Assembly (NCBI RefSeq): GCF_017114995.1
Contig: NZ_JABXKL010000092.1
Location: 184,079 to 245,217 of the forward strand
DNA from: Nostoc sp. NMS9
GTDB lineage: Bacteria; Cyanobacteriota; Cyanobacteriia; Cyanobacteriales; Nostocaceae
Length of the DNA: 61,139 nt
Direction: 5' to 3'
A program made the translations under genes and the position numbers. Shown here piece by piece: positions 1 through 8,649 of the stretch. The notes beneath the pieces are model-generated. The model was not told the origin of the DNA. It ran no database searches and saw only the letters and a program-made list of their open reading frames with translations. Positions within the stretch are counted from its first letter, which is position 1. Every line of letters starts with the position of its first letter.

Positions 1-243
1 TCTGAATATAGGTCAATTCATTTGTAGCGACATCTTCAAACAGCAGTTGTGGATTCTCATCGAAAAAACCGAACAATTCACTTGGCTGTGCTTCGGGTGG
101 CGCTGAATCTGAATTTTCCCCAAAACTGATAGTTTCTGATAGTTCATCCACAGTATTTTCTGTGGTTTCCATCTGAATATAGGTCAATTCATTTGTAGCA
201 ACATCTTCAAACAGAAGTTGCGGATTCTCATCAAAAGAGCCTA
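1..243 (-). repeat. 171-bp tandem duplication inside hmpE
   Basis: About 70 bases starting at position 1 recur, with few differences, starting at position 172. The offset of 171 bp is 57 codons, so the frame is kept. The repeated peptide contains FDENPQLLFEDVATNE and lies in the acidic linker of the kinase. The differences between copies are scattered substitutions, so the duplication is not brand new. Confidence 0.75.
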
Positions 244-2788
244 ATGAATTAACTTCCAGATCAACAGCAGATATATCTGGGGTCTGATTAGTAAATTCTG
301 GAACAAAATCTAAAGATTCTGGTTGTTGCGGTCTGAGAATTTCTTCCCCCGGATGCTGCGAGAATAAAGGCGTTTCCGGCGTGGAGGTATCGTTGATTAT
401 AGGAGAAATAGTTAAGCTACTTGATGTTAATTCATCAAATAAATTATCTCCATAATCTGATGATAATATCAAATCTAGCTGTTCTTGATGCTGGAAATTG
501 ATATCAAAATCTTCTTCTATATCAAAATTGGCTATAGGAGAAGGTATGGACTGCTGATTATCAGCAAAAATGTCATCAGCCCCCGCAGTAAACAAACTTT
601 CATCTAACGCCCTTTCCACATTCTGCTCAATTAAGGAATCGAATTCGTCCTTTTCCTCTGTGGTTTCCTGGTTCCAGAAGTTGCTCAGATCGTTTTCTGA
701 TTGAGAAAACTCAGGTTCTGTTACTGGAGGTGTATCAAATAAATCACTGATTTCTGGGTTACTTGTCGATAGTTGTGGCTGTTCTTCCATTTCAGCAAAC
801 AAGTTGTCCAAAGACAAGTCTGTTGGCTGAGGTAATTCTATGTAGTCACTAGGGATAATTTGTTCTACCCAATTTGCATTTTTAGTTTCTAAGAATAAGT
901 TATCAAAATTGTTTTGTTGGTTAGTAGATAGTTCCACACTGGTGAACGGCTCAGTTTCTGATTGAGTGACTTTGCTTGTTGGCAATAGTTCATCATCATC
1001 TAACCCCAGTGTCAATAAATCTTCGACTACACTATTTTGGACAATCTCGCTAGTAGTCTGGTTTGTATCACTAGAAATATCAATAAATTCTTGTAAAATT
1101 TCGGAAGAAGATGAGTCTAAATTTAGCTCAAATTCGTTAATATCGCTCAACTCTAGAGGCGTAGCAGATGTTTGTTGATTTTGAGGTTCTGAATTATCTT
1201 TTTCTAGGAAATGATCGCCAAATAACAGGGATAAATCTTCTGTTGTGCCTGTGGTTATTGGGTGTAGCCCGTTGCTTATATCTTCATTAAAAGAGAGTAA
1301 GTCAGATAAATCGTTATGAGCGTCTTCAGCCTCAGTGCTGCTCAAATCAATTCCAAAGTCATCGATAGCAACAATATCTAAGGTTTCTTCTTGATGCCAA
1401 CTTTCATCTAGTTCGGGAGTCTCACCGTCAAATAAATCGGCAAGGGTATTTAACTCAGCTATTCCTACCTCTGGCCCATTGGGATCAAGATTGTTACTGA
1501 TTGGATGTGCTTCGTCATGTGTGGTGAAAGTAAGACTAGTGTTTCTACTTTCGTTTAGTGGTATTCCTTGTAACTGAAGGGAGGGGTGATCGCTACTATC
1601 TTTGTCTAGATTTAGTTCTTCAGTTGTCTGGGCTAACGCCTTGGTGTTACCAGATAGAATTGGCTCTGATTCTGTGAAAGCCGCAGATTGTTCATCAAAC
1701 AAATCAGGGGTAATTTCTAATAACTCAATTTCTGCAAAGCTCAAAAGTGCTTCTAGTTGCTGACTAATTGCAATTTCGGCTTCTCTACCTTGCAGGACTA
1801 ATTCTTGAGCTTGTTTGATTTCGGTAATGACGATTTTAGCTAAAGTCAGATAAGTATTTTCAGGATTGCCGATCGCACTGGCTGCTGCTTGACATAAACC
1901 ACACCATTTGGGCAAATTCCAAGTTTCACCAAGTTTGACTAACTGGTGACAGCATTGCTGGAGGTTTTGCCGAGTTGAAGGTGTTGTAGTTTGCTTAAAT
2001 AATTGCAACATTTCCCGCAGTGTTTGCAGCACTTGGGCTTGAAACTCGCTCCAGTTATTATTTTCTTTAGCGGCGACTGGCGATAGCCCAGCGTTAGCGA
2101 GTCCACGAGCGTCTAGCCCAGCGTTAGCGAGTCCACGAGCGTCTAGCCCAGCGTTAGCGAGTCCACGAGCGTCTAGCCCAGTGTTAGCGAGTCCGCGAGC
2201 GTCTAGCGCCTCGTGGGGTACTACCGAGTCTGGAGATTCCTGAGGGGTGTCTTCTGCCAGATCGGGAATATCTCGCCGCATGAAAATTTCTGTAAGTGTG
2301 GAGACATTCTCTATAGAGGTTGTAAGTTCTGTTGTGTCAGAACTGCTGGCTACTCCACTCTTTGCTTGTTCTACAAGTAGTTCCAGATGCTGATACAGCC
2401 ATTGAAAGACTGGCTCAGTTTCTGACATCAAAGTATTAGCTGCATCTTCAGAAAGACCATAAGGCCCACTCAAATGCTCTAACAGCGATTTTAGGGTATC
2501 AGAGACACCAAGAAATAAAGACTCTAACTTTTGGTCAATCTGAACCGGATTATCTTTGAGAATTTTGAAACAATCTTCCAGACGGTGGGAGGTATGCTGG
2601 ATGCTAGTCAATCCAAGCATCGCCGCTCCTCCTTTGATGGAGTGAGCCGCCCGGAAGACCTCACTGATCATTTCCGGGTCGTTCAGGGTACCCTCTAAAT
2701 TCAGCAAGCCCTGCTCAATGGTATTCAGGTGATCCCTGGCTTCTTCGATAAAGTAACCCAAAATCCGCTGTTGTTGTTCCGGCAGCAT
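1..2788 (-). CDS. hmpE: CheA-type histidine kinase HmpE, N-terminal part (runs off the window)
   Basis: This is the histidine kinase of the hmp chemotaxis-like pathway. It autophosphorylates and passes phosphate to CheY-like HmpB and to HmpA. The frame opens at an ATG at 2788 and was still open wherever I checked it down to base 1, so about 929 residues are visible and the kinase core, CheW-like and any receiver domains lie outside. The protein begins with an Hpt domain; the motif AHSIKGGA puts the phospho-accepting His near residue 49. From about residue 190 the visible part is an acidic Ser/Asp/Glu-rich linker, typical of cyanobacterial CheA homologues of the PilL/Hmp type. It carries four in-frame copies of a 10-residue repeat (2086-2205) and a duplicated 57-residue block near the window edge. 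It follows hmpD after 116 bp filled with heptamer repeats. Confidence 0.82.
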   Translation of the reverse strand, partial: MLPEQQQRILGYFIEEARDHLNTIEQGLLNLEGTLNDPEMISEVFRAAHSIKGGAAMLGLTSIQHTSHRLEDCFKILKDNPVQIDQKLESLFLGVSDTLKSLLEHLSGPYGLSEDAANTLMSETEPVFQWLYQHLELLVEQAKSGVASSSDTTELTTSIENVSTLTEIFMRRDIPDLAEDTPQESPDSVVPHEALDARGLANTGLDARGLANAGLDARGLANAGLDARGLANAGLSPVAAKENNNWSEFQAQVLQTLREMLQLFKQTTTPSTRQNLQQCCHQLVKLGETWNLPKWCGLCQAAASAIGNPENTYLTLAKIVITEIKQAQELVLQGREAEIAISQQLEALLSFAEIELLEITPDLFDEQSAAFTESEPILSGNTKALAQTTEELNLDKDSSDHPSLQLQGIPLNESRNTSLTFTTHDEAHPISNNLDPNGPEVGIAELNTLADLFDGETPELDESWHQEETLDIVAIDDFGIDLSSTEAEDAHNDLSDLLSFNEDISNGLHPITTGTTEDLSLLFGDHFLEKDNSEPQNQQTSATPLELSDINEFELNLDSSSSEILQEFIDISSDTNQTTSEIVQNSVVEDLLTLGLDDDELLPTSKVTQSETEPFTSVELSTNQQNNFDNLFLETKNANWVEQIIPSDYIELPQPTDLSLDNLFAEMEEQPQLSTSNPEISDLFDTPPVTEPEFSQSENDLSNFWNQETTEEKDEFDSLIEQNVERALDESLFTAGADDIFADNQQSIPSPIANFDIEEDFDINFQHQEQLDLILSSDYGDNLFDELTSSSLTISPIINDTSTPETPLFSQHPGEEILRPQQPESLDFVPEFTNQTPDISAVDLEVNSLGSFDENPQLLFEDVATNELTYIQMETTENTVDELSETISFGENSDSAPPEAQPSELFGFFDENPQLLFEDVATNELTYIQ
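2086..2205 (-). repeat. Four in-frame copies of a 30-bp small dispersed repeat in hmpE
   Basis: A 30-bp unit (beginning gcccagcgttagcgag on the plus strand) occurs four times head to tail; the last copy has a few changes. Because 30 is a multiple of three, hmpE stays open and gains the peptide LDARGLANAG about four times. The GC-rich unit with GCGTTAGCGAG and GCGTC words looks like the small dispersed repeats known from Nostoc genomes and is out of character with the acidic linker around it. Confidence 0.8.
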
Positions 2789-2795
2789 AGCAAAA

Positions 2796-2851
2796 GTTAT
2801 GAGTTATGAGTTATGAGTTATGAGTTATGAATTATGAGTTATGAGTTGTAA
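2796..2851. repeat. GTTATGA heptanucleotide tandem array
   Basis: Seven to eight copies of the 7-mer GTTATGA lie between hmpD and hmpE, followed by a second short run of aactcct-like heptamers near 2877-2900. Such short tandemly repeated repetitive (STRR) sequences are typical of Nostoc/Anabaena intergenic DNA. Confidence 0.9.
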
Positions 2852-2904
2852 GATGTGAGTTGTGATTTTTATTTCTAACTCCTCACTCCTAACTCCTAAC
2901 TTTT

Positions 2905-5850
2905 TTATCTGGTTTCCATAGTTTCCACTCGGAAACGTTCAACGGAGGCGATCAAGTCACGGGATACACCTACTAAGTGTTGTAGAGCACCTGAAACTCG
3001 CTGTGCTTCTTGGGAAGTTTCTTGGGCGGTCAGTTCTACTGATTGCATTACATGAGCGACGGCGCGGGAGGTTTCCGTTTGTTCCACAGTGTCGCTAGTA
3101 ATAGATCGCACAAGAATATCGATGCGATTCGCTACTTGAATAATGTTTTCGAGCGATCGCTTCGCATCTTCTGCCAATTTTGTCCCTTTAATTACTTGTT
3201 GTGTGCCTTCTTCCATCGCAGTCATTACTGAGCCTGTTTCGCTTTGGATTTGCATCACAATTTGTTCAATTTCCTTCAGGGATTTAGCAGATTTATCTGC
3301 TAGCTGGCGCACTTCATCTGCAACGATCGCAAACCCGCGTCCTGCTTCTCCGGCTCTTGCCGCCTCAATACTAGCATTGAGTGCCAGCAAGTTTGTTCTC
3401 GAAGCAATTTGAGAAATCAACGCCACAATTTTAGAAATTTCTTGGGAAGATTCCGCCAACCGCTTCACTTTGCGAGTGGTTTCGGCAACGGTTTCTCGAA
3501 TTTCTAAAATGCCTGCTACGGTATTTTCTACTGCTTCGCCACCTTTGAGAGCGATCGTACTAGCATCACGAGCAACGGTTTCAGCTTCCCGCGCCGCCTC
3601 TGCTACCCGCTGAATCGAATCAGTCATTACCTGTACAGAATTCAGCGTTACTGCCAACTCTTCTGCTTGCCGCAAAGCATCACTAGATAAGGCTCTTGCA
3701 AAGGTTTCGGAGTTGGTTGCACCTTTTGTCACATCCTTCGCCGCCACTTTTACCTGTTGAACGATATCCCGCAGGTTTTGAATTGTTAGGTTAAAGGCGT
3801 CAGCTACGGCTCCCAGTACGTCAGCTGTCACTTCCGCTTGAACTGTTAAATCGCCTCTAGCCGCTCCTTCCACATCATCCAACAAACGAATCACCTGACG
3901 TTGCAGGTTTTCTTTGGCTTCCTCTTGTTCATCGGCTTTGCGTTGGGCTTCACTTGTGGTTGTGAAAATTACCCGCGCCATTTCATTAAAGCCAGTGGCT
4001 AAATGCCCCAATTCATCTTCGGAAAACACTGTGGCTTGAGCATTCAGATTTCCTTGACGTACAGCCTCAAACTGAGCTTGGAGATCATCAGTTGTGCGCC
4101 GAATTTGTTTAAGCGCGAGATTCCCCATGAAGCCTGCGGTAGCAAAACCTGCAATCCCCGCGGCTAGTGACATTGCCCAACCTGTGTTTCGTACTGATTC
4201 TCGTTGTTGGGGTGGCGAAAATGTGGTGGCGACAAAGCTAACTGTGGCTACAACCAACGCTGAGACAATGCCCACACTTCCAGCAATTAGCCATTGTTTC
4301 CGTTCGATGGAGGCATTTTCTAATGGTGCTAACCATCCCTGCTCGATGCTGACGTTGGGTTCTAGTTTCGAGATATCTGTTTGGCTAAAGACTGGAACGG
4401 CTTCATGGGAACCAGTCATTGAGAACAGTTCCTCTTCGCGATCGGCTGAATTACTTGGAAAAGCCTCCGCTACTTGAGGGCGTCCAGTGTCACTAGTTTC
4501 TGCTGGAGCAGAATGCATTGCTGCATTACCGAAGTTAGAATCTCCTTCGATCAGGTCAAACCCTGGAATATTGCCTAAATCGTCAAATTCCTCAAAGTCA
4601 TCTAAAAACTCGATATTACTCTTAGAATTTTCTCCATTCAGTATATTGCTTGAATCTTCATAAGAGTTTAAACTCTCTGAGCCAAAGGCAGACTCAAACG
4701 CTTCCATATCAAAATTTTCATCGTCATCAAAGCTATTTTTCCCGATTAATTCACCTGATTTAAACTGCTTTTCCTTCTGATAAAAGTTACTATTAAAAGA
4801 TGATTCATTATCAGGTATATTCGGCTGAAAATCTGATTCTATCTCTACTTCCTTTGGTGTTAACCAGTTATGCGATTCGGTTTCAGACAAGTTATATTGA
4901 CTGCCGTATTCCGACTTATTTGTTGTTGGCGAATCATTTCTTAGATCTTCTGAAACAATCAGTAAAGTTTCGTCTCCAAAACGAGATTTTTTGTATTCTA
5001 ATTTTCCAATACTCTCCTCTGGAGACTTTGCCTCACTCAACAAATCAGGGTAATTATTCTCGCTATTACCAGGTTGGACAGGTTGGAAATTAGATGAAGA
5101 GTTATTATTGTCAATAGTTGAATTTTCGTGAGGATAATTTATCCCATTATCTGAGAATTGACTATTTGCTAATGATTCTTCGAGAATTTCTTCTGAGATA
5201 CCTTCCTGCCAAAAAGCAGGCAACTCTAATTCTGTGTTTTCCTCCCAGTTTTTATTTGACTCTTCTTCCTGTGATTCTTCATTGATGGCAAAAGGGTCGT
5301 CACCAAAAGCTATAGAAGAATCTGAGATTTTTTCTGTTCCAATACTATCTTCTGTGGGTATATCAAATGGGCTTTTTGAAGATGTATCTTCAACGCCATT
5401 CATACTTTCTTGATGCTCTCCAAAAAAGTTAAAATCAAGGTTCTCGCTGTCAAACTCCTGATTAGCGCTTAAATCTTCTAATTCTGGTTTGCTATATGCC
5501 AGTGGATCAGATATCTCTGAGGAATTTATTTCCTCTTGATTTTCTAATGGATCGATCTGCCCACTAAATGACTCTAAATATTGATTGATATTGTCAATTC
5601 CATTCTTGGCAAAACCAATAATTTCTTGATCGTTAGTCAAGCCTAATACCTGTTGATATTCTTCTTTTGCTACATCGTACTGCTGTAAAACATAGTAGAT
5701 GTGACCCCGCAACAAATGGGTATTGGGGTCATCTGGTAAATTTTGCACCACTTGATCGACTAAAGTGGCCGCAACCTCATAATTTCTTTGAACATAGGCG
5801 GTCATCGCCTGTTGATATGTTGGCTCGTAATTATCAATACTTGCTGCCAT
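2905..5850 (-). CDS. hmpD: Methyl-accepting chemotaxis protein HmpD (TPR, two TM, HAMP, MCP signalling domain)
   Basis: This is the receptor of the hmp pathway, expected in the inner membrane bound to CheW and the CheA kinase. Residues about 1-85 form TPR-like helices (NYEVAATLVDQVV, LRGHIYYVLQQYD). A very acidic low-complexity stretch follows to about residue 500. Two hydrophobic segments lie near residues 517-542 and 557-580, then a HAMP region, then a long MCP helical hairpin whose tip reads AGEAGRGFAIVADEVRQLA near residue 833. I chose the ATG at 5850 because GGAGGAGGA sits just upstream of it. In-frame ATGs at 5868 and 5877 would add 6 or 9 residues and overlap the end of hmpC. It is tightly coupled to hmpC, so the two are surely co-transcribed. 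Confidence 0.88.
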   Translation of the reverse strand: MAASIDNYEPTYQQAMTAYVQRNYEVAATLVDQVVQNLPDDPNTHLLRGHIYYVLQQYDVAKEEYQQVLGLTNDQEIIGFAKNGIDNINQYLESFSGQIDPLENQEEINSSEISDPLAYSKPELEDLSANQEFDSENLDFNFFGEHQESMNGVEDTSSKSPFDIPTEDSIGTEKISDSSIAFGDDPFAINEESQEEESNKNWEENTELELPAFWQEGISEEILEESLANSQFSDNGINYPHENSTIDNNNSSSNFQPVQPGNSENNYPDLLSEAKSPEESIGKLEYKKSRFGDETLLIVSEDLRNDSPTTNKSEYGSQYNLSETESHNWLTPKEVEIESDFQPNIPDNESSFNSNFYQKEKQFKSGELIGKNSFDDDENFDMEAFESAFGSESLNSYEDSSNILNGENSKSNIEFLDDFEEFDDLGNIPGFDLIEGDSNFGNAAMHSAPAETSDTGRPQVAEAFPSNSADREEELFSMTGSHEAVPVFSQTDISKLEPNVSIEQGWLAPLENASIERKQWLIAGSVGIVSALVVATVSFVATTFSPPQQRESVRNTGWAMSLAAGIAGFATAGFMGNLALKQIRRTTDDLQAQFEAVRQGNLNAQATVFSEDELGHLATGFNEMARVIFTTTSEAQRKADEQEEAKENLQRQVIRLLDDVEGAARGDLTVQAEVTADVLGAVADAFNLTIQNLRDIVQQVKVAAKDVTKGATNSETFARALSSDALRQAEELAVTLNSVQVMTDSIQRVAEAAREAETVARDASTIALKGGEAVENTVAGILEIRETVAETTRKVKRLAESSQEISKIVALISQIASRTNLLALNASIEAARAGEAGRGFAIVADEVRQLADKSAKSLKEIEQIVMQIQSETGSVMTAMEEGTQQVIKGTKLAEDAKRSLENIIQVANRIDILVRSITSDTVEQTETSRAVAHVMQSVELTAQETSQEAQRVSGALQHLVGVSRDLIASVERFRVETMETR

Positions 5851-5864
5851 TTCCTCCTCCAATT

Positions 5865-6395
5865 TCATCCTGCCCACCTAGCACTTCGTACAATTGCCAT
5901 TTGATCGAGCAGTCGTAGACACTGGTTATTTTTAGCACCTAATGACCACTCTCCACGTAAAAAGGGAGCCATCGTATCTGGAACACTAGTTGGTGGCATA
6001 AGATTCTGGACATCCAACCAGTCCATACCACCGATTTCCTCTACTGCTAAACCTACTATTGTGTCTTGCTCTTCAATGGCAATCACCGAAATTTCAGCTC
6101 TATCCGTGTTTAATGCACTTGCTTCCCCCAGAAATTGACCCAAATCGGCCACCCAAATAACTCGACCTCGTAAATTTAGAGTACCCAAAAGTAAAGGAGA
6201 AGCATTAGGAATCGGGGTGATTCTATCAGGACTTAGTTCAATTACCTCTCGGATGCCAGTTGCTTGTAGTGCAAACTCCTGATGCGAGGGAATGTAAAAC
6301 CTCAAATGTAACTCACCTTCAGGACTTTCTACTTGTAATTCTGGTCGAAAGTGGTCTTGACCGCTGCCACTTAAAAAGTCCGGTTTGCTGACCAT
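5865..6395 (-). CDS. hmpC: CheW-like adaptor HmpC
   Basis: A single CheW domain of 176 residues, the scaffold linking receptor HmpD to kinase HmpE in the cytoplasm. Family hallmarks are FALQATGIREVIELSPDRI, followed by the conserved GTLNLRGRVIWVADL block and a second half ending in LAVEEIGGMDW. Its first 25 residues are polar and not part of the domain. It starts 13 bp after the stop of hmpB and its stop lies 14 bp before the preferred hmpD start, consistent with one operon hmpB-C-D-E. Confidence 0.88.
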   Translation of the reverse strand: MVSKPDFLSGSGQDHFRPELQVESPEGELHLRFYIPSHQEFALQATGIREVIELSPDRITPIPNASPLLLGTLNLRGRVIWVADLGQFLGEASALNTDRAEISVIAIEEQDTIVGLAVEEIGGMDWLDVQNLMPPTSVPDTMAPFLRGEWSLGAKNNQCLRLLDQMAIVRSARWAG

Positions 6396-6408
6396 GTTGT
6401 TTTTATCC

Positions 6409-6774
6409 TTATCCTCGCAGCAGTTGTTTGACTGTTCCTACCAACTCGGTTGGTTGAAACGGTTTGGCTATGTAAGCGTCTGCACCCTGCTTCATGCCCC
6501 AATAGCGATCAAATTCTTCGCCTTTGGAAGAACACATAACCACTGGGACATTTTGGGTTTTTGGATCGGATTTTAACCGCCGACAAACTTCGTAGCCGTT
6601 CATTCGGGGCATGACAATATCTAATACCACTAAATCTGGAGGTGCTATTTGAATTGCCTCTAATGCTTCTAATCCATCACTAGCATGGGTAACTGTTAGG
6701 CCAGTTGCTTTCAGGAGGTCTGTAATCATCTCCCTTTGCGCGATACTGTCTTCTACAATCAGAACTGTGCTCAT
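6409..6774 (-). CDS. hmpB: CheY-like single-domain response regulator HmpB
   Basis: A stand-alone receiver domain of 121 residues. It has the acidic pocket (VEDS near residues 8-10), the phospho-acceptor Asp52 in VVLDIVMP and the conserved Lys in AKPF near residue 103. In the hmp pathway it would receive phosphate from HmpE; there is no output domain, so it acts by protein contact, like PilH or CheY. It is the first gene of the tight hmpB-C-D run and is separated from hmpA by 313 bp. Confidence 0.88.
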   Translation of the reverse strand: MSTVLIVEDSIAQREMITDLLKATGLTVTHASDGLEALEAIQIAPPDLVVLDIVMPRMNGYEVCRRLKSDPKTQNVPVVMCSSKGEEFDRYWGMKQGADAYIAKPFQPTELVGTVKQLLRG

Positions 6775-6980
6775 AAGTGTCTATTTACCTCCTGATTTAG
6801 ACGTTCCTAATTGGAACATTCCCTGATTCCTCCGCAAGTATTAACTGTATAAATTAATTTTATGTCTTCACTATTTTCCCGTAGATTGACGTTTCACTCA
6901 GTTAACTGACTCTGTGATAACATCTTTTAACTCATCTTTTAGTAGATCAACAAATCTTTGATCTCTTTATATGCCCCATA

Positions 6981-7086
6981 GATGAGGGAGATGAGGGAGA
7001 AATCAATTCAAAATTCAAAATTAAAGAACTTCTGCCTTCTGCCTTCTGCCTCCTCTTTCCTAATGCCCCATGTCCCATGCCCAATT
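6981..7086. repeat. Compound heptamer-repeat block between hmpA and hmpB
   Basis: The 313-bp hmpA-hmpB gap is mostly repeats: gatgaggga twice (6981-6999), a caattcaaaattcaaaatt run (about 7005-7022), cttctgc three times (7029-7052) and CCCATGC/CCAATGC heptamers (about 7061-7086). The segment from about 6999 to 7052 reappears in inverted orientation at about 34626-34678, so it moves as a compound unit. The remaining A/T-rich part (6775-6980) shows no gene. Confidence 0.8.
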
Positions 7087-7087
7087 T

Positions 7088-8266
7088 TCATTGGTTGTTG
7101 ATATATTTCTCTACGAGCATCAGTAACTCATTGTCTGTAAACGGTTTTGTCAAATAATCTGTTGCCCCGACCATCCTAGCTTTGACTCTATCCATAAACC
7201 CATCTTTCCCAGTAAGCATGATAATCGGTGTGAGCCGAAATGCTGTTGAATGTCGCAGCATGGCGCAAACCTCGTATCCTTCCAATTCCGACATAGCAAT
7301 GTCGCATAAAATTAAATCCGGTTTTAGTTGAAAAACCAGACTCAGTGCCTCTAAGGGATTGGTAAGAGCGATCGCTTCATAACCTTGTGGTTGTAAGATG
7401 GAATTTATAGTCTCACCGATGGCGATCGCATCGTCAATACATACTATCCGCCCCATCGGTTTTCCCTTCAATTCCCAGCTATCCGTGTGTGTATCGGGTT
7501 GATTAGTCTCTGAATATACTAGTTGTAGCCAACTTTGTTGCACATAAGGATATATTGCCTTAGCGACTGTCAAAATGTCTCGGTTGAGATGGCGAGCCAG
7601 TTGTCGCAAGGATGTTTTACCATCAGCCCAATGTTGTAGCTTACTGACGGTTGCTTCTGGTAAAGAAGATTGTAGCTGAACTTTGTCAGAGAGCACTGGC
7701 AATTGTTCTGGAGACTGAATGTGTGGATAGAGTTGCTTCCACTCTTGCAGCTGCTTGGTAATTTTTGTCACAAATGGAGCAATCTCAAAAGTGTTTAATT
7801 GCGGGGCAAGTGCCGCACCTTGATGGAAAATGAAGTTACCTTGACGTAAACTCAGCAGGTCAAAGAGAGTTTCATGCACTAAACCGTAAATGATACTACC
7901 AGCTATCTTTGGGTTGATGATATTCCGCTCCAAGAGTGCCCAAAGATAGGCATACTCTGGCGCGTCGGTTGGTGGTAGTGAGACAATTTGTTTGTCGGTG
8001 AGTCGCATCTCAACTCGATAATGACGTAAATAATCGCTAATTCTGGATAAACTACTCTCGCCTTCTTGGCAATAGATAATTTGACCATTAAGGAAAAAAA
8101 CGAACCAAGACTGTTGTTTAGGGCGATAAATGTTTGCTCCATCTCCACCCAGTTTATTGTTTTGGTGAGAGCTATAAGCTTCCACCCATAGTTGCCCAGT
8201 TCGCTGTCCCAATTCAATCAATTGCAGAATACTGCAAATATCAATTTCATTTAAATTTCCCTGCAT
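7088..8266 (-). CDS. hmpA: PatA-like response regulator HmpA (DUF4388/PATAN plus receiver domain)
   Basis: Phosphorylation-controlled regulator of the PatA/PixG type. The N-terminal two thirds begin with the PATAN/DUF4388 signature (GNLNEIDICSILQLIELG, GQLWVEAY). The C-terminal ~120 residues are a receiver domain: VCIDDA acidic pair, phospho-acceptor Asp in LILCDIAMS, Thr in MLTGKDG and Lys in TKPF. No DNA-binding domain is visible, so it probably acts through protein contacts on the pilus machinery. It is divergent from hmpF across a 383-bp region and upstream of hmpB-E on the same strand. Confidence 0.86.
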   Translation of the reverse strand: MQGNLNEIDICSILQLIELGQRTGQLWVEAYSSHQNNKLGGDGANIYRPKQQSWFVFFLNGQIIYCQEGESSLSRISDYLRHYRVEMRLTDKQIVSLPPTDAPEYAYLWALLERNIINPKIAGSIIYGLVHETLFDLLSLRQGNFIFHQGAALAPQLNTFEIAPFVTKITKQLQEWKQLYPHIQSPEQLPVLSDKVQLQSSLPEATVSKLQHWADGKTSLRQLARHLNRDILTVAKAIYPYVQQSWLQLVYSETNQPDTHTDSWELKGKPMGRIVCIDDAIAIGETINSILQPQGYEAIALTNPLEALSLVFQLKPDLILCDIAMSELEGYEVCAMLRHSTAFRLTPIIMLTGKDGFMDRVKARMVGATDYLTKPFTDNELLMLVEKYINNQ

Positions 8267-8649
8267 TTAGCTAAAAAGTACTCCTTAGTATTGCTGAATT
8301 CTGAATCGTGAATTATGACTTCTTCTTTAAGTACTGATTATGGAGTATTGAAAAGATTTTTACTCTGTTCTGATTTTCATTAGGGAATACATTAAACTAT
8401 AAACCTTCATCTTTCGTAATACACTTTGACAAAGCTAGTGTTAACACGGAAGTCATCATCACTGTCATCAGTACAAAATATAAAGGCGCGACCAGGTCGC
8501 TTCTATAAGTATCAAGACGTAACATCTTGCGTCTATAGTTTTGTCTGTCTTGTTCTCCTTAACCTTGGTTCAGTAAGACAAGTTAACAGAATTATTTAAG
8601 GTATATCTCAAAACATGAACTTTAAGTGCATCAATAAAGGACTAACGGT
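8267..8649. promoter_or_regulatory. Divergent hmpA / hmpF promoter region
   Basis: This 383-bp gene-free stretch must hold the promoters of hmpA (minus) and hmpF (plus). GGGAATAC at 8383-8390 resembles the J-box element I remember from SigJ-dependent hormogonium promoters (about GGGAATACT); that identification is from memory. Two small inverted repeats (GCGACC/GGTCGC near 8487-8499 and AGACG/CGTCT near 8515-8535) lie between it and hmpF. hmpF has an AAAGGA ribosome site at 8636-8641. Confidence 0.45.

Noticed and set aside
2796..2851. CRISPR array
   Set aside because: Repeats are contiguous 7-mers without spacers; the same holds for every tandem array in the window, and no cas gene is present.
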